Shown: in pieces, positions 43,575 through 54,758 of the stretch
How the letters are laid out: every line of letters begins with the position of its first letter
Numbering within the stretch: the stretch's first letter is position 1
NCBI GenBank assembly: GCA_036936605.1
Contig: JAUPFV010000003.1
Coordinates: 153,048,997 to 153,112,996, forward strand
DNA length: 64,000 bases
Reading direction: 5' to 3'
Source: Limnanthes douglasii subsp. nivea
Lineage: Eukaryota > Streptophyta > Magnoliopsida > Brassicales > Limnanthaceae
Notes under the pieces: generated by a model
What the model was told of the DNA's origin: nothing
The model's database searches: none
Seen by the model: only the letters and a program-made list of their open reading frames with translations
Translations under genes and position numbers: made by a program

Positions 43575-43792
43575 GCTCCAAAGGGGGTAGCCGAGTTGGT
43601 TGAGTATGGTATTCTTGTGATCAAAGGTTATGAGTTCGAGTCCATCTACATACGCTTTCTCGGCTGAGCCTGTCACCTTGTGTGGTTTACCTTCTGGCGT
43701 TGGTTTGCAGGCTATCGCGTCAGACTGAGGGTTTACCCTGTGCACACTCATTGCACTTTGAATACCTGCTGCGGGTTCCCTCAAAAAAAAAA
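43575..43792 (+). mobile_element. tRNA-derived SINE with perfect 10-bp target duplication
   Basis: GCATAAACTT occurs at 43565-43574 and 43793-43802, bracketing a 218-bp element that ends in an A run (43783-43792). Near its 5' end lie an RNA polymerase III A box, TAGCCGAGTTGG (43588-43599), and a B box, AGTTCGAGTCC (43633-43643), 33 bp apart, as in tRNA-derived SINEs. The B box differs from the consensus in its first base. The element is much more GC-rich than its surroundings. It lies 28 bp before the start codon of PR-1 pseudogene 2. The 94-codon minus frame over it is a shadow. Confidence 0.92.
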
Positions 43793-43819
43793 GCATAAAC
43801 TTAGAAAGAAAAAAGACAT

Positions 43820-44330
43820 ATGACATCTTCACAAACATTTCTATATATTTTCTTGCTATTTACCCTAGTTTTACTCTCACACGCCCATAACATTATACAA
43901 GATATTTTGGATACCCATAACGCTGCTTGATTCGCACTGGGTGCCCAAATGACTTCAGATGCTACCATAGAATAATATGGATAAAACTATGCTGACCAGC
44001 AAGTCGAAGGAAGCTGTCTTAATCGAGTTCATTCAAATTAGCGTTATGTTGAAAATATAACGGGAAGTTCTGGAAACTTTTCCGGGACTAATATAGTTAA
44101 GATGTGCATTGATGATAAAGTTCATTACCACTATGTCTTAAATGCTTGTGATGCAGGAGAAGTTTGTGCTCATTATACTTAGGTGGTCACGCATGACAGT
44201 TAATTTTGGGTGTCGCAAAGCCATGCGTAGTAATGATGGCAGTTATATTGTTTGTAACTATGATCCCCAAGAAAATGGAGCAAAAAGCTTCCTAATCAAT
44301 ATCTACTACATCACTGATAACTACAATATA
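43820..44330 (+). pseudogene. Second PR-1-like (CAP) pseudogene
   Basis: ATG at 43820 opens a signal peptide MTSSQTFLYIFLLFTLVLLS ending in HAHN. The mature part reads IIQDILDTHNAA*FALGAQM, YADQQVEGSCLNRVHS, ENITGSSGNFSG, VLNACDAGEVCAHYT*VV, then after a shift GCRKAMRSNDGSYIVCNYDP. These are the CAP motifs (HNAAR, GENI, HYTQVVW, CNYDP) with several stops: after HNAA, after TIE, after YG, and within HYTQVV. It is diverged from copy 1 and has a different signal peptide, so it is a paralogue rather than a recent duplicate. The end of the coding region is not clear; QENGAKSF follows CNYDP. Confidence 0.88.
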
Positions 44331-44481
44331 AAGATTGGATGGACAAATACTCATTTCTCCTTCCATGGCTCTACTCCACTATGAGACATGAAGTTGCAGT
44401 TCAAATAATGGAAGAATAAACTTCGAAGGACAAGTGGAATGCTGCTAAAAAATGTTCGTCTTACAGACAAGGCAAGAATAA

Positions 44482-44862
44482 TAGACTTAAATCAAGAAAT
44501 AGTCCATTGACTATCCCGTTTTTCTTCATTTAGTCCGTCGACATTAAAATCATCGGTGAGGGTTCATAGGCTTTTCAAAATCTATAAATTTAGTCCATGA
44601 CTTGTAAAATTTATAAATTTAGTCCATCAAATTGAGGAAATCTATAAATTTAATCACCGGGGAGTGGGGTTTATCTTGGTTTCAAGAACTAAATTTATAG
44701 ATTTTTCCGCGAAGTCAAGGGACTAAATATAATTTTTTTGAATGTTGGGGACTAAATTTATAAAAAATTCGAAATCCATAAACCCTCAGAGATGATTTTA
44801 AAAGCACGGGACTAAATTAAAAAAAATAGGATAATCGAAGGACTATTTCATGATTTAATCTA
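44482..44862. mobile_element. Foldback-type MITE with long inverted arms
   Basis: Left TAGACTTAAATCAAGAAATA and right (reverse complement) TAGATTAAATCATGAAATAG open inverted arms that match, with small gaps, for roughly 150 bp, including ATAGTCC, AATTTAGTCC and CTATAAATTTAGTCC words. The hexamer GAATAA flanks both ends directly (44476-44481 and 44863-44868). Length is 381 bp and there is no coding capacity. The superfamily is not clear; a 6-bp flanking repeat fits none of the common classes exactly. Confidence 0.82.
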
Positions 44863-45059
44863 GAATAACATATTATAATTCAGAATTCAATGTATAAGTA
44901 TCTGTATAACATATTATAACATATTAGAAACCAACCCATGGTTGAGTTGAGCACCCTTCGAAAAGATAAAAACAAGGTTATGAAAACCAGAAAACAAGAA
45001 GCTCATCCTTTAATTGATTCGTTATGGGCTATTTTTTCCTCTTTGGATTTAAGATGGTT

Positions 45060-46560
45060 GTACCTATTAACTACCTTCTAAATATAATGGGATTGTCTTG
45101 GGGCATAACCACCAATATTTTTAATACTTTAATTTCTAAAATAATATCATTTATTAATATCATTTATCTTAACAATAGAAGATAGATATCTATTTGTTGT
45201 AATCATTTTTATCGTTACTTAGTATGAGAAAATCATCTACATATAGGTATATATTGACTATTACTCCACTAAGAACTTGAATGTATAAGTATTTGTACAT
45301 CGTATTATGACTAAACCCATGAGACACAATATCATGATGATGATTTCCATGCCACTTTTTAAGTTTGTGCCTAAGACCATATAATGAATTAACAATCCTA
45401 CATACAGCAGACTCATTCCTTGGAAAAACACAACCCTCGGGCTGCTCCATATAGACCTTCTCGTTAAGATCTCTATTTATAAATGCCATTTTGATATCCA
45501 TTTCAAGAATTTTCATATTATATATTAATGCAATTGCAAAGAGTACGCTAGGTTTAAAAATAATATATTCTATTTTTTGCTGAAACCCTTTAACTACCAA
45601 TATTGCTTCAAATGCTTCAATGGTACAATCCGTATGGAAATTTTTTCCAAATACCCACTTACAACCAATTGGTATTGATGTAGAAGGTAAAAAACCAATA
45701 CTCAAGTGTGGTTTGATAGTATTAACTCCATTTCATAATATATGCGTACTTGGAAAAATGCAAAATCTCAAGATGTTATTGATTCCATTGAAAATTTAGG
45801 GTCGTATTCCCAATAAATAAATATAGGAATATTCAAGGTGATTTTTTTTTAAATTTTACGTCTATAAAATCAAAGGAAATATTTTAAGAATCTATCTCAT
45901 CAAATGCTAATTGTTTCTGTTTATTCCCTTTGACTTCTCCAGGGTTTTTGTAGCTTCTCTTCGACCAAATATGTTTCTTTCAAAGTCATTCTCTTGTTTT
46001 CTACAATGGTTTGGATCTTATTATAGCGTATAATTTAGTTTCAAAGACCTTCACTTCTCTAGAGTTCAAATACCACAAAAGGATCCACGTTAGGATCCAA
46101 CTTCAATAACCTATAAGCTCGAATATCACTCACATAACCAATAAACACACACCTTATACCAATCAGTCTTGATTTTAATTTTTTTATATAGGTTTTGAAA
46201 AATATAAAAATCCTCACATTTGAAAATAATTTATATTTGGTTATTTTCATTTCCATAACTTATATGGAGGCATTTTTCTTTCCTTAAAAGGAATAAGATT
46301 ACAAATATGACATGTAATTAAAACAACATCACCAAATAAATTAATATTGAATTTTAAATTAACTAGTATGCATTGGTTATCTTGATCGATTTTTTTATTT
46401 TTTCACTCAAACAATCCATTTTGTTACGGCGTATACAATGCTCATCATTGATGAGTTATCACACATTTTCCGAAAAACTAGAAAATTCTCTCAAGAAATA
46501 CTCTCCACCTATACCAATACATGATTTTTTTAATCTTAATGTCTAATTGATTTTATGCTT
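45060..46560 (-). pseudogene. Ty1/copia integrase end and RT, minus strand
   Basis: Integrase remnants: YTP*QNGLFE*KNKK near 46435-46390, CHICNLIPFKERKMPPYKLW (46310-46255), and GIRCVFIGYVSDIRAYRLL near 46160-46105. RT from 45705: IPIGCKWVFGKNFHTDC, VVKGFQQKIEYI, EMDIKMAFINRDLNEKVYM, SLYGLRHKLKKWH, and the catalytic LYVDDFLILS near 45245-45215. The 171-codon RT frame is open, but the ARLVAKG motif is eroded (AILVVKG) and the GLKQAP motif has become GLRHKL. It ends near 45060, before RNase H. Gag, protease and LTRs are missing. Confidence 0.87.
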
Positions 46561-48204
46561 CTAGTTTGAAGATCTTAAACATGATAAAAGGCTCATCCTT
46601 AGAAAATGAACACATGTAAATTTGTAGTATTTGTCACTAAGGATTTAAATAATGTCATTTACCCCCATGTGCCAAGATATCATGTAACTCACATATATCA
46701 GTACGTATTAAATTTCACATTATCACACATCTTTGTACCTGTTTTTAGGGTTTCTTAATTATTTTAATTCTACACAAAATTCATATTTTTCATATGAACC
46801 TATATTACATTGTATAAGATTGATTTTAACAATTATATTTATCGTACTATGTCATATATGAGAAAGTGTCTCATACTATAACATATAATCACTATTAGAA
46901 GAAATATAGATAATTTTATAAACTATACTTGTTGAATTTTAACTACTACATAGTTTGATCATTTTATTACTTTAGCATCATTTTTCAACAAAGATACCAT
47001 CTTTGATTAGAATGGCTTTACCATATTTGTACATACGGCGAATTCCCGCCTTCAAAGATCACTAGACACATAGTGTTTGTTTATTTCATTGCAAATCCGC
47101 CGTTATGTATTCTTGTTAACAACCAAGAAGTAGTAACCAATGGTACCCACTACAATCCCTTAATTAACGACCAATAGCTAGCAATTAGTGATATTTCGGG
47201 CATTTTTCAATGTGTTTTAAAATGTTATTTTTATAGTAGTGATAACACATAGATTTATTGGTATCCAAATATCTTATGTTAATACTCTTTGAATTTGTAT
47301 TTGTAAAACATTCATTCGTCTATGTCAAGATGAATATTTTAACTATTTCTCTATATTTAAGAGTTTAAGAGAGACAAATATTTTGTACTGAAAAATGAAT
47401 GAGCTAAACATTTAGCCATATGAGATTTTAATGTACATATATTTTCCTTAACATGCTCCATATCTGAATCTCGATGTGGAGCATGTCATATTGTCCTTCC
47501 TCCTTCCACGGTTTTCTCGATAACAGTGATAAAATTGAGCTTCATCTTTTTATCATGACCATACTTGTTTTAGTATTTTTTATTGTTAGGAAATAAGGAT
47601 TAGAATTTTTTTTATAATCATCTTACAATGATCACGCTTGAGATACGTAGAACTTTGCTTGAGATACGTAGAGCTATATATTTTCCAAAAAGAATTATTA
47701 TGATCTTATTTATTGATCAAATATATTTAAAAATTTATTTTTGATGTAATAAACTTTTAGGTTCAGAGTAACAAAAACTATAAGAGAGATTCTGGAAGAT
47801 TTTCCAAGAATGTATTTTATAATGAGTACCTATTAATGTAGATTATCAAACGTTTCAAAAATGTTATAATCATTGAGAAACCAATAGGTAAAATCACACT
47901 ATTCAAGATGCGTCTATTCGGGGAACCCAATTTTCTTTTGAACACAACAATTTTTTGGACTTTGTCGCGACAACCCTGCTTTAGTATGACAGTAAACCAT
48001 GTTAATATAGTTATCCTCGACATAAAACTGCTAAATTAAATATTTGTTGTGAGCAATGCTAACTTGGTCGCAATCAAGTCTGCTGAAATGTTTCGAAGAC
48101 CTTGTTGTGTCAAGTGTAGATGTTATAATTATGTAACATGTTTTCCTTTGTGTATACTGAATGATTTTTGTATATATCTTTTATGTTTGTAATACCTAAG
48201 TGGG
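46561..48204. other. No recognisable feature
   Basis: Long AT-rich stretch. The first few hundred bases may be worn copia integrase on the minus strand, not supported by motifs. A small direct repeat, CTTGAGATACGTAGA, occurs twice at about 47638-47674. Nothing else seen. Confidence 0.5.
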
Positions 48205-48660
48205 ACAACCAGGTTTAATTCTGAATACTGTGAAGGATTGGATTTAGAAATAAACAACTTAAGCAAAACGTAAAGTTTTGGGGTTATTTTTTAAAACAAA
48301 ATAATATCGGGTGATGGTCCCTAAGCGTGGAAATTTAATAAGGACTGGTATTCATTAAGTAATTGTCTGGAAGTTACAAAAAGTTAAAAGAAAAGAACCA
48401 TTTTCTCACTTCAGTTCTATATAATAATGACTTTCTTATTTCTTAAAAGACACGACATCAAAAAACAGAGAGAAAAAAGTTCCTTTAAGAAAAAACAAAT
48501 CGGTTTTTCCTTCTAAATCAATCAACAAGTTTTGGTTGCCATCTCTTAGAAGATCATAACCTAGCAAAGGATTCAAGGATCTACAAGACGTTTGGAATAT
48601 AAAGATTAAAGAATGTCTACAGCCTGTACGTATTTTTCCACATTATTACAACATCGATTA
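48205..48660 (+). repeat. Inverted LTR copy next to the 49-55 kb copia
   Basis: CAGGTTTAATTCTGAATACT..., ATTTAGAAATAAACAACTTA and GTTTTGGGGTTATTTT are the reverse complement of 54,630-54,220, over about 400 bp. A TATA-like CTATATAATAATG lies at 48418-48430, matching TATATAAG in the other copy. It lies in plus orientation, whereas the copia LTRs on both sides of the coding region lie on the minus strand. So it belongs to a second insertion or an inversion. Confidence 0.8.
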
Positions 48661-48779
48661 ATTTCATTGTTTTATAAGTTAGATAAGAAATCCAAAAATG
48701 TATTTCTTACACTTGAAACTTCATATAACTTTCGTAAAAACAAACCGTCAGCCCTCTTCAACATTAATGCATAAATTAA

Positions 48780-48902
48780 CTTTTATGATTGATACATATG
48801 TTGTTCCTTTTTTTATGATTACTTTTATTGGACTAATATTAACGATAGTCCGATACATCGATAAAACATGTGACGATCCAACTCAATGGAGAAATTCCAA
48901 GA
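48780..48902 (-). repeat. 3' LTR remnant of the minus-strand copia
   Basis: Minus strand: polypurine tract AAGTGGGAGAT, then TCTTGGAATTTCTCC, worn from TGTT. It matches the 5' LTR start at 54758 directly, for example the block TTGGACTAATATTAACGATA at about 48828-48847 versus 54684-54703. After about 120 bp it is cut and replaced by the inverted LTR copy. Confidence 0.75.
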
Positions 48903-49440
48903 ATCTCCCACTTGGATCATCATATACTACTATAAGATGCATCAACTTAATGAATGTTCTTAATTTCTATCGTCACATAGTAACCTTAACAATCTTGTAA
49001 ATGACCATTAACGATGTAGGATTAAAGTCATCATAAATGCATTTCAAGCCGCAAATAGATGCATCAGTAATCACGATATCACAACAATCAACTACATGAA
49101 TGTATCATGGTGCATAACATAAGAATAATATGAAATGTAATCTTACATATCTATTCTTAACTGGTCCCACTTAATTGGAGGTCTACTTACAACAGAGTAT
49201 GAATAATCAAAGATAAGAGAACACTAAAAAGTTATATATAAATATGTTTGCATTAATGACCTTAAGTTCGCGAGTATCATAATACAAACAAATTTAATAG
49301 CTTAATACAAACTCCCGCTTAAACTAACAATCATCTAAGTACAAAACAACCATGTTAATGGTGTGTTTAATAAAAGTTTTAGGCACTCATGCCTTCGTAA
49401 GAGGATCTACTAACATCGAGTTTGTCCTTATGTGCTCCAC
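48903..49440 (-). other. 3' noncoding region of the minus-strand copia
   Basis: Sequence between the RNase H end and the polypurine tract at about 48903-48912. No reading frame. Part of it (AACATAAGAATAAT, TCAATTACATG-like) is shared with the old copia at 28.5-28.8 kb. Confidence 0.6.
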
Positions 49441-51175
49441 ATGATTTGACCACTCTGTACTCTCTATTTAACAGACATGAACTTGATATCTACATGTTTG
49501 GACTTAACCGAGTTCATGTTACTGTTTGAATACTGAACTGTAGAGTTATTGTCATAATATAATCTAAGGGGTCTTTCTATCCCCTCTACAATTCGCAATC
49601 CCGTGATAAACTTTCGCAACCAAAGCGCTTGATTGGATGCCTCGAAACAAGCAACAAATTCCGCAGCCATAGTTGAAGATGCAATGAGTGTTTATTTAAC
49701 ACTTTTCCATAATATTTCACCTTCCGCTAAAGGAATATAATTCTTGAGGCTAGACGACGAGAATCCTCACATCCAGCAAAATCCAAGTCGGAATACCCTA
49801 TAACCTCCAGTTTATCCGACTTCTTATATGTCAACCTGTGATGTTTTGTTTGTTGCAAATACCAGAGAACTCTTTTGATTATTTTCCAGTGTTCCATCCC
49901 CGGATTACTTACGTATCTCCCTAACACACCCACCACAAAAGCAATATTTGGCCGTGTACAAACATGAGTATACATCAGACTTCTAACAGCTGAAGCATAT
50001 CGAACCTTTTGCCTTTCCTCAATCTCAAGTTTTGTCTTTGGGAATTGCTTAAGGTTAAACTTTTCACCTTTGGATATAGGGGTTTCCTTTCTTTTGCTGT
50101 TAGCCATCCCGTAACGTTGTAACATACTTTCAATATACGTCTTTTGTGATAAACTAAAAATTCTATGGGATCGATTCCGATGAATTTTAATTCCTAACAC
50201 AAATTATGCATCACCAAGATCTTTCATATCGAATTTGTTCGAAAGAAATTTCTTGGTCGTATGTAAAAATTCCTTATCGTTTGTGGCCAATAATATGTCA
50301 TCAACATACAACACTAGAGATATGAATTTACTCCCACTGAACTTTTGATACACATAATCCTCCATTGAATTTATCTCAAAACTAAATTAGATAATAACTT
50401 CAAGGAATTTGTGATACCACCGTCGAGACGCTTGCTTGAGACCATAAATAGATTTATTTAGTTTGCATACCATCGACTTTGGATCACCAGAGACAAAGTT
50501 TTCATCTTGCAACATATAGATTGTTTCCTCAATGTCTCCATTAAGAATATCGGTCTTTACATCCATTTGATAGAGCTCAAGGTCGAAGTGTGCAACTAAT
50601 CCTATGATTGTCTGAAAAGAATCCTTCAATGAAACTGGAGAGAAGGTTTCTTTAAAGTCAATCCTTTCACGTTGAGTAAAACCCATAGCTACAAGTCGAG
50701 CTTTATGCCTCTCCACATTACCACTAGTCGGCTTCTTTTCTTCAGGTAATGGAATAAGATCTCATACTGCATTATCTTGCATTGATTTAAACTTTTCGTT
50801 CATTTCTTTAATCCACAACTGAGAATCATAACTTTTTATGAATTTACGAACACTTAAAGGATCGTTTTCGGTTGAATCATCAAATTCTTCATCTTCTTGA
50901 AGATACACTATATAGTCTGAAGATATAGCGTTCTTTCTTTCTCTAATAGATCTACGCAAAGGCATAATTTCTTCATTTTGTACTTGAACTTCTTGAGGAG
51001 GTAAAGTCTGTTCTTCTTGAACAACTTCATTTTGCTCCATTAGAACAACTTCATTTTTTTCAATTTGGACAATATCCATCTGAGGAAGATTAACATCATC
51101 TTGAGTGTCTACTTGTTCTAACGAATTTAAAGTGATGATTGGTCTCCTAAATACCATATCATCATCTGATACCAA
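49440..51175 (-). pseudogene. copia RT and RNase H
   Basis: From 51175: linker with MPLRRSIRERKNAISSDYIV and WIKEMNEKFKSMQ. RT: MERHKARLVAMGFTQRERID (50716-50655), ELYQMDVKTDILNGDIEETI, MVCKLNKSIYGLKQASRRWY, catalytic LVLYVDDILLATND near 50315-50270, MKDLGDA, and a 157-codon frame from 50200 (MLGIKIHRNRSHRIFSLSQ ... GRYVSNPGMEHWKIIKRVL). RNase H: EVIGYSDLDFAGCEDSRR, MAAEFVACFEASNQALWLR (49670-49614), LYYDNNSTVQYSNSN. The NDILNG core and the RNase H second acidic site are close to normal. A few stops split it. Confidence 0.92.
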
Positions 51176-51218
51176 AGTATAATTGTTTGAAATTTCATGA
51201 ATATCTACCGATTCTTTC

Positions 51219-52431
51219 TTAAAAATGAATGTTTGTTACTAAATTCCTCCCCCCAAACTCTATATCCTCAAAGAATTTCGTTGTACCAGTCTCAAATATA
51301 TTATTTGTGGAAGGATCATAAAACTTAAAACCCTTATTGTTCTTGGGATATCCGATGAAATAATTACTAACCGTTTTGGAGTCTAATTTTTTTTCATTCG
51401 GCCTGTAAGGTTTCGCTTCAGCTGGACATCCCCAAATATATAAATGTTTCAAATTAGATTTACACCTAGTCCAAAGTTCATACGGTGTCTTAGTAGTTTC
51501 TTTCGTCAGAACTTTATTAAGTAGGTAGGTCTCATATTTTATTGCTTCTCCCCAGAGTGATATAGGTAATGTTGAATGACTAATCATACTTCTTACCATA
51601 TCCTTCAATGTACGGTTTCGTCTTTCAAATACTCCATTCATGCTTGGAAAACCCGACATCATGTACTGAGGGACTATCCCACACTCTTCTATGAACTTTG
51701 CAAGCGGTCAATGACGTTTTTCACCTTAACCATCATATCTCCCGTAGTATTCACCAGCACGGTCCAATCTGATGCACTTAATGTCTTTACCAAGTTGTTT
51801 TTCAAATTCGGTTTTAAAGACTCTGAACTTTTCAATGGCCTCTGTTTTTTCGTGAATAAGATATAGATACCCATATCTTGAAAAGTAGTCAATGAAAGAT
51901 ACAAAATATTGTTGGCCGTTCCATGATGTTGTACAGAACGGGCCGCAGATGTTTGTATGTATCAAATCCAAGACCCATTTCTCTATATATGCATCTAATC
52001 GGCTCACTTTGGTTTGTATTCCTTTTATACATTCCACGCAAACGTTAAAGTGCAAAAAATCCAGTTCACTTAATAAAACTTCTGAAACAAGATTTTCAAT
52101 TCCATTTCAAAAAATGTGACCTAATCGCTTGTGCCAAATCTTTGCTGAATTTTCCAATATCCAATTTAGTTTTCCGGGTACATACATTAATTATATCTTT
52201 GTGATCCTTTATAATATCCAATAAATACAAGTTATCATTTGCTATTAACTTTGCAGAACCAACAACACTACCATGTAAATAAAGACAAAAACTTTCATTT
52301 CCAAATAAACAAGAATAACTTAATTTGTCCAAAAATAGAAATGAAATTAGGTTCCTTCTAAAAGAAGGTGCATAGAATACGTCTTTTAAATAAAAAAAAG
52401 TGTCCACTAGTAAGAAACAAACAAAAATCAC
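51219..52431 (-). pseudogene. copia pre-integrase and integrase
   Basis: Pre-integrase region 52431-52096 (VFYAPSFRRNLISFLFLDKL, LIANDNLYLLDI). Integrase: zinc-binding residues in FNVCVECIKGIQ near 52050-52015, core WVLDLIHTNICGPF and YFVSFIDYFSRYGYLYLI (51975-51850), DRAGEYYGRYDG where DRGGEY would be expected, then [37 protein letters not shown] and [17 protein letters not shown]. The catalytic aspartates in HTNICG and FIDYFS positions are partly changed (HTD to HTN). Two stops lie near 51725. Confidence 0.9.
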
Positions 52432-53347
52432 AAATAGAATAAACTAAACACGAACTGCCATCAACTGTATTGATGGATGTTTCACCATCACTCAGGCTTC
52501 GGTTTCTTATCATACCTTGCAAAGAAATACAAACATGAGTTGTTGCTGCTGTATCAACCCACAAAGTATTTCTCGGCACTGAAACTAAATGGATATGAGA
52601 ACACACCGTAGAAGTGAAAATACCTTTAGCTTTCATCATAGCCCTCCATTTTTCACATTCTTTCTTAAACTGCCCCAGTTTCATACAATGGAAGCAACGC
52701 CCTTTACCAGACGTAAACTTATGCTTCTTTTGTCCCGAACTAGATGCATGTGCATCTGAACCTTCATACTTTCAATTGATTTCTATATCCACCTGAGCTT
52801 TTACCATTTTCACTTCGGGATGTTCTTGCTTCATCTTTTCCTCCTCTTGCGTTGCCTGAGAGATGAGTTTGTTGAGAGTTCATTTCTCGCGCTGACAATT
52901 ATAAGAAGTTTCGAAGTTCTTATACTGAGGAGGGAAAAAGTGAAAAGAAAATCTTACCACACCATCTTCCAGAAGGTCAATCTTAAGTGCTTTCAATTTG
53001 GAAGCGGTGTTTGACATTTCCAAGATGTGCTCACGAACAGTCCATTTCCAAAGATATTTCATATAGGCTAGCTTAATAAACAACATCTTAATCTCTACTT
53101 TATCATTCTTTGAAAAACATTTCTCTACCTCTTCGAGAAACATTTTCACATTGGTGATCTCAGGTGGAACTGCACCTCGAAATGCGAATGAAATTTCTTG
53201 CTTCATGATCCCTAGACTTATCTTGTTCGACTTTTCCCACGCCTCTGACTCTTTCTTCTTCGTAGGAGAACTGCCATCAGTCAGAGGTTTAGGTTCATCG
53301 ACCCTTAATGCTAAGTCGTAATCATCGCACATCAAGTGCAACAACAT
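52360..53347 (-). pseudogene. copia gag, zinc knuckle and protease
   Basis: Gag: 155-codon frame from 53347, MLLHLMCDDYDLALRVDEPK, SNKISLGIMKQEISFAF, MLFIKLAYMKYLWKWTVREH, a UBN2-type copia capsid. Zinc knuckle near 52710-52660: CFHCMKLGQFKKEC, with the histidine of the CCHC box replaced by Gln. Protease near 52570-52530: LWVDTAATTHVC, D-T-A in place of D-S/T-G, then SDGETSINTVDGSS. Stops separate gag from protease. Probably both binding and catalysis were already lost. Confidence 0.88.
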
Positions 53348-53360
53348 CTCTTCTTTCTAC

Positions 53361-54190
53361 AGCTCAAATTTGCTCCCATTAAGTATGGGTGCCTTTTTGC
53401 CATCCGGGTTATAAAGATATGAATTTGCTAACATAACAAACAACAAACATCAAATAGGCAAAACCATCACTTAACATATAATCATTATAGTATTTAACAA
53501 ATAAACATAGCATAATAAAACATACTCTTACAACATCAATAAGATACCTTTGGGCAAGCATATTAATTTGTATATGTATGAGTTTGAGCATAATTAATGT
53601 TAATCTTACCAATTGACTTAATTAAGAAAATCTTCATTTGGGCCGATTTTCCTAGTTCAATTTTCTTAATGACCAATTCACAAATAATTATCTCGTGTCT
53701 TAGACTAATTATGTTAAACATTAACCTTCCTTTGATCCGATTAAAGTTTACATACTTGTCAATCAAAGACTTTGTCAAAACTCTAAAATAATTAATTCAC
53801 CAATAGAGATCACTTTGGCGATATATTGGATCATTAATTATTTATATAAGTTTAGATAACTTAAAAAATGCTAATTATTTTGAAAAATACTATACGACTA
53901 CCTTACTTAATGTCCAAACTATTTCGTAGGCTAAGTATAAATTTAATCGAATTAAATTTACACCTTAAATTTATTATATTATAATATATATTTAATTATA
54001 TACTATAATATAATACTTAATATATATATATATATATATATAATTTGGATTTATATAAAATAATATTATATATAATTAATGTTCAATAACTTTTAAATTG
54101 TTTAATTAATTAAATAGTGGGGTTTCTTTGAGCACGTCCTATCAGTAACTGCATCACGCACTTTTATTTAATTAAAAGTGTAGTTGGCGG
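53361..54190 (-). other. Leader between 5' LTR and gag, AT-rich
   Basis: Noncoding. It contains a TA run at about 54019-54042 and other A/T-only stretches. A primer binding site should lie just after the LTR (near 54190-54150), but I cannot identify one, so the LTR end is uncertain. Confidence 0.5.
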
Positions 54191-54199
54191 TTATTTTCG

Positions 54200-54758
54200 C
54201 ACGTCTTCTTAATATTCTTTGATATTCAGATTCCAAACTTCTTGTAGATGCTTGAATCATTTGCTAGGTTATGATCTTCTAAGAGATGGCAACCAAAACC
54301 ATTTGATTGATTTAGAAGGAAAAACCAATCTGTTTTTTCTAGAAGACACTTTTTTCTCTCTGTATTTTTATGTCGTGTCTTCCAAGAAATTAGAAAATCA
54401 TTCTTATATAGAACGATAGTGAGAAAAAGGTTCTTCTCTTTTAACTGTTTGTAACACAGTTACTTAATGAAGACCGGTCCTTATTAAACTACCACCCTTA
54501 GAGACCATAACCCGGTATTATTTTGTTTTACAAAATAACCCCAAAACTTTACGTTTTGCTTAAGTTGTTTATTTCTAAATCCAATCCTTCACTGTATTCA
54601 GAATTAAACCTGGTATTTATACACTTACCTCCATGATACATATTTTATCTACTACTCCGTTCTTTTCTTTATGATTACTTTTATTGGACTAATATTAACG
54701 ATAGTCCGATACATCGATAAAACATGGGACAGTACAACTCAATATAGAAATTCTAACA
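54200..54758 (-). repeat. 5' LTR of the minus-strand copia
   Basis: Starts at 54758 on the minus strand with TGTTAGAATTTC. It carries a TATA box (TATATAAG, near 54402-54409) and an A/T-rich leader. It matches the 3' LTR remnant directly over its first 120 bp, and the inverted copy at 48205-48660 over the remaining part. The downstream end near 54200 is approximate. Confidence 0.78.

Noticed and set aside
43585..43645. tRNA gene
   Set aside because: A and B boxes fit, but there is no cloverleaf with an acceptor stem, and the element continues to an A tail with target duplications, so it is a SINE.
43554..43838. 94-codon minus-strand ORF
   Set aside because: It lies over the SINE with its A tail and includes both target duplications; it is not a gene.
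46561..47200. Continuation of the 45-46.5 kb copia integrase
   Set aside because: A few residues could be forced to fit, but no diagnostic motif was present.
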